Origin: Thraustochytrium sp. TN22
Lineage: Eukaryota > Sar > Bigyra > Thraustochytrida > Thraustochytriidae
Direction: 5' to 3'
NCBI GenBank assembly: GCA_013306675.1
Contig: JABLUY010000145.1
Span: 1 to 64,000, forward strand
DNA: 64,000 nucleotides
Numbering within the stretch: the first letter of the stretch is position 1; the number at the start of each line of letters is the position of its first letter. The position numbers and the translations under genes are program-made. Below the pieces are notes generated by a model. That model ran no database searches. It had not been told where the DNA came from and worked only from the letters and a program-made list of their open reading frames with translations. Shown piece after piece: positions 63,694 through 64,000 of this stretch.

Positions 63694-64000
63694 GCGCGCG
63701 CGCGCGGGGGCGGAGTTGCTCTGGGTCTGGCCGGAGCATGACATGACACGACAAGACAAGAGACGCCGACGTGGCAAAGCGCCTCCGCTCCATCCCGGCG
63801 CGCCGACCTCGCTCGGCCTCTCGCGCGGCGGCGGCGGCGGCAGGCGCGGCGGCGGCAGGCGCGGCGGCGGCGCGCGGCGGGCGCTCGGCGCGAGCGCGGC
63901 GGGCCACGTGGCCGGGGCGCGCGGCGAGGGCCGCGGCAGCGCGGGGCAGAGCGCCAAGAAGGCGGCGGCGGCAGCGAGGGCGGCGGCGCGCGGCGCGCGG
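63694..64000. other. 5' flank of the SWIM gene, GC-rich
   Basis: GC-rich with GCGGCGGC runs (63828-63880) and one AT-richer island (63715-63770). No gene seen; the window ends here. Confidence 0.5.

Overview
The window is a very GC-rich, gene-dense nuclear segment from a eukaryotic microbe. About 26 protein genes in 64 kb can be supported, and each recognisable protein runs as one uninterrupted ATG-to-stop frame, so introns are rare or absent. The gene set is plainly eukaryotic: ESCRT-II SNF8, RNA polymerase subunit RPB6, MAD2, GRP170 with a KDEL tail, copine, SMYD and WDR74. Ectodomains with PT-rich stalks, a fibro-slime receptor and the compact intron-poor layout suggest a stramenopile, most likely a labyrinthulomycete (thraustochytrid). 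That placement is inference.

Layout. 0-13.6 kb: two single-pass surface proteins (a receptor with two cytoplasmic kinase domains; a fibro-slime/lectin-like/filamin-like protein) and a convergent soluble kinase. 13.6-17.4 kb: a gene-poor stretch with an AT-richer island of broken coding pieces. 17.4-26.3 kb: SNF8, a BTB plus AIG1-like GTPase protein whose 3' end has been tandemly duplicated, an EI24/RRT8-like membrane protein and a low-complexity hypothetical. 26.3-29.6 kb: two divergent cation diffusion facilitator paralogues. 29.9-41.1 kb: a protein with an internally duplicated unknown domain, WDR74/Nsa1, a PARP-zinc-finger protein without a catalytic domain, a DHHC-family enzyme with the variant DHFC, a possible GNAT protein and an acidic hypothetical. 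41.5-50.3 kb: GRP170, a TIR-like/TPR protein, RPB6 and SMYD. 50.8-64 kb: an unknown basic/acidic protein, NIPA-like transporter, oligopeptidase-B-like protease, CKAP2-like protein, copine, MAD2 and a SWIM-finger protein.

No operons are expected. Most genes are housekeeping genes in alternating orientation with several divergent promoter regions. The genes most likely to bear on signalling or defence are the non-RD tandem-kinase receptor (383-6799), the fibro-slime receptor (8384-11209), the BTB-AIG1 GTPase (18719-21025) and the TIR-like/TPR protein (44867-47086). Nothing shows that these four act together.

A window-wide pattern stands out: short-period microsatellites (2-4 bp units) sit just upstream of start codons, while longer minisatellites (6-50 bp units) and duplicated gene tails sit in 3' flanks. 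No viral element, CRISPR array, rRNA or tRNA gene was recognised.
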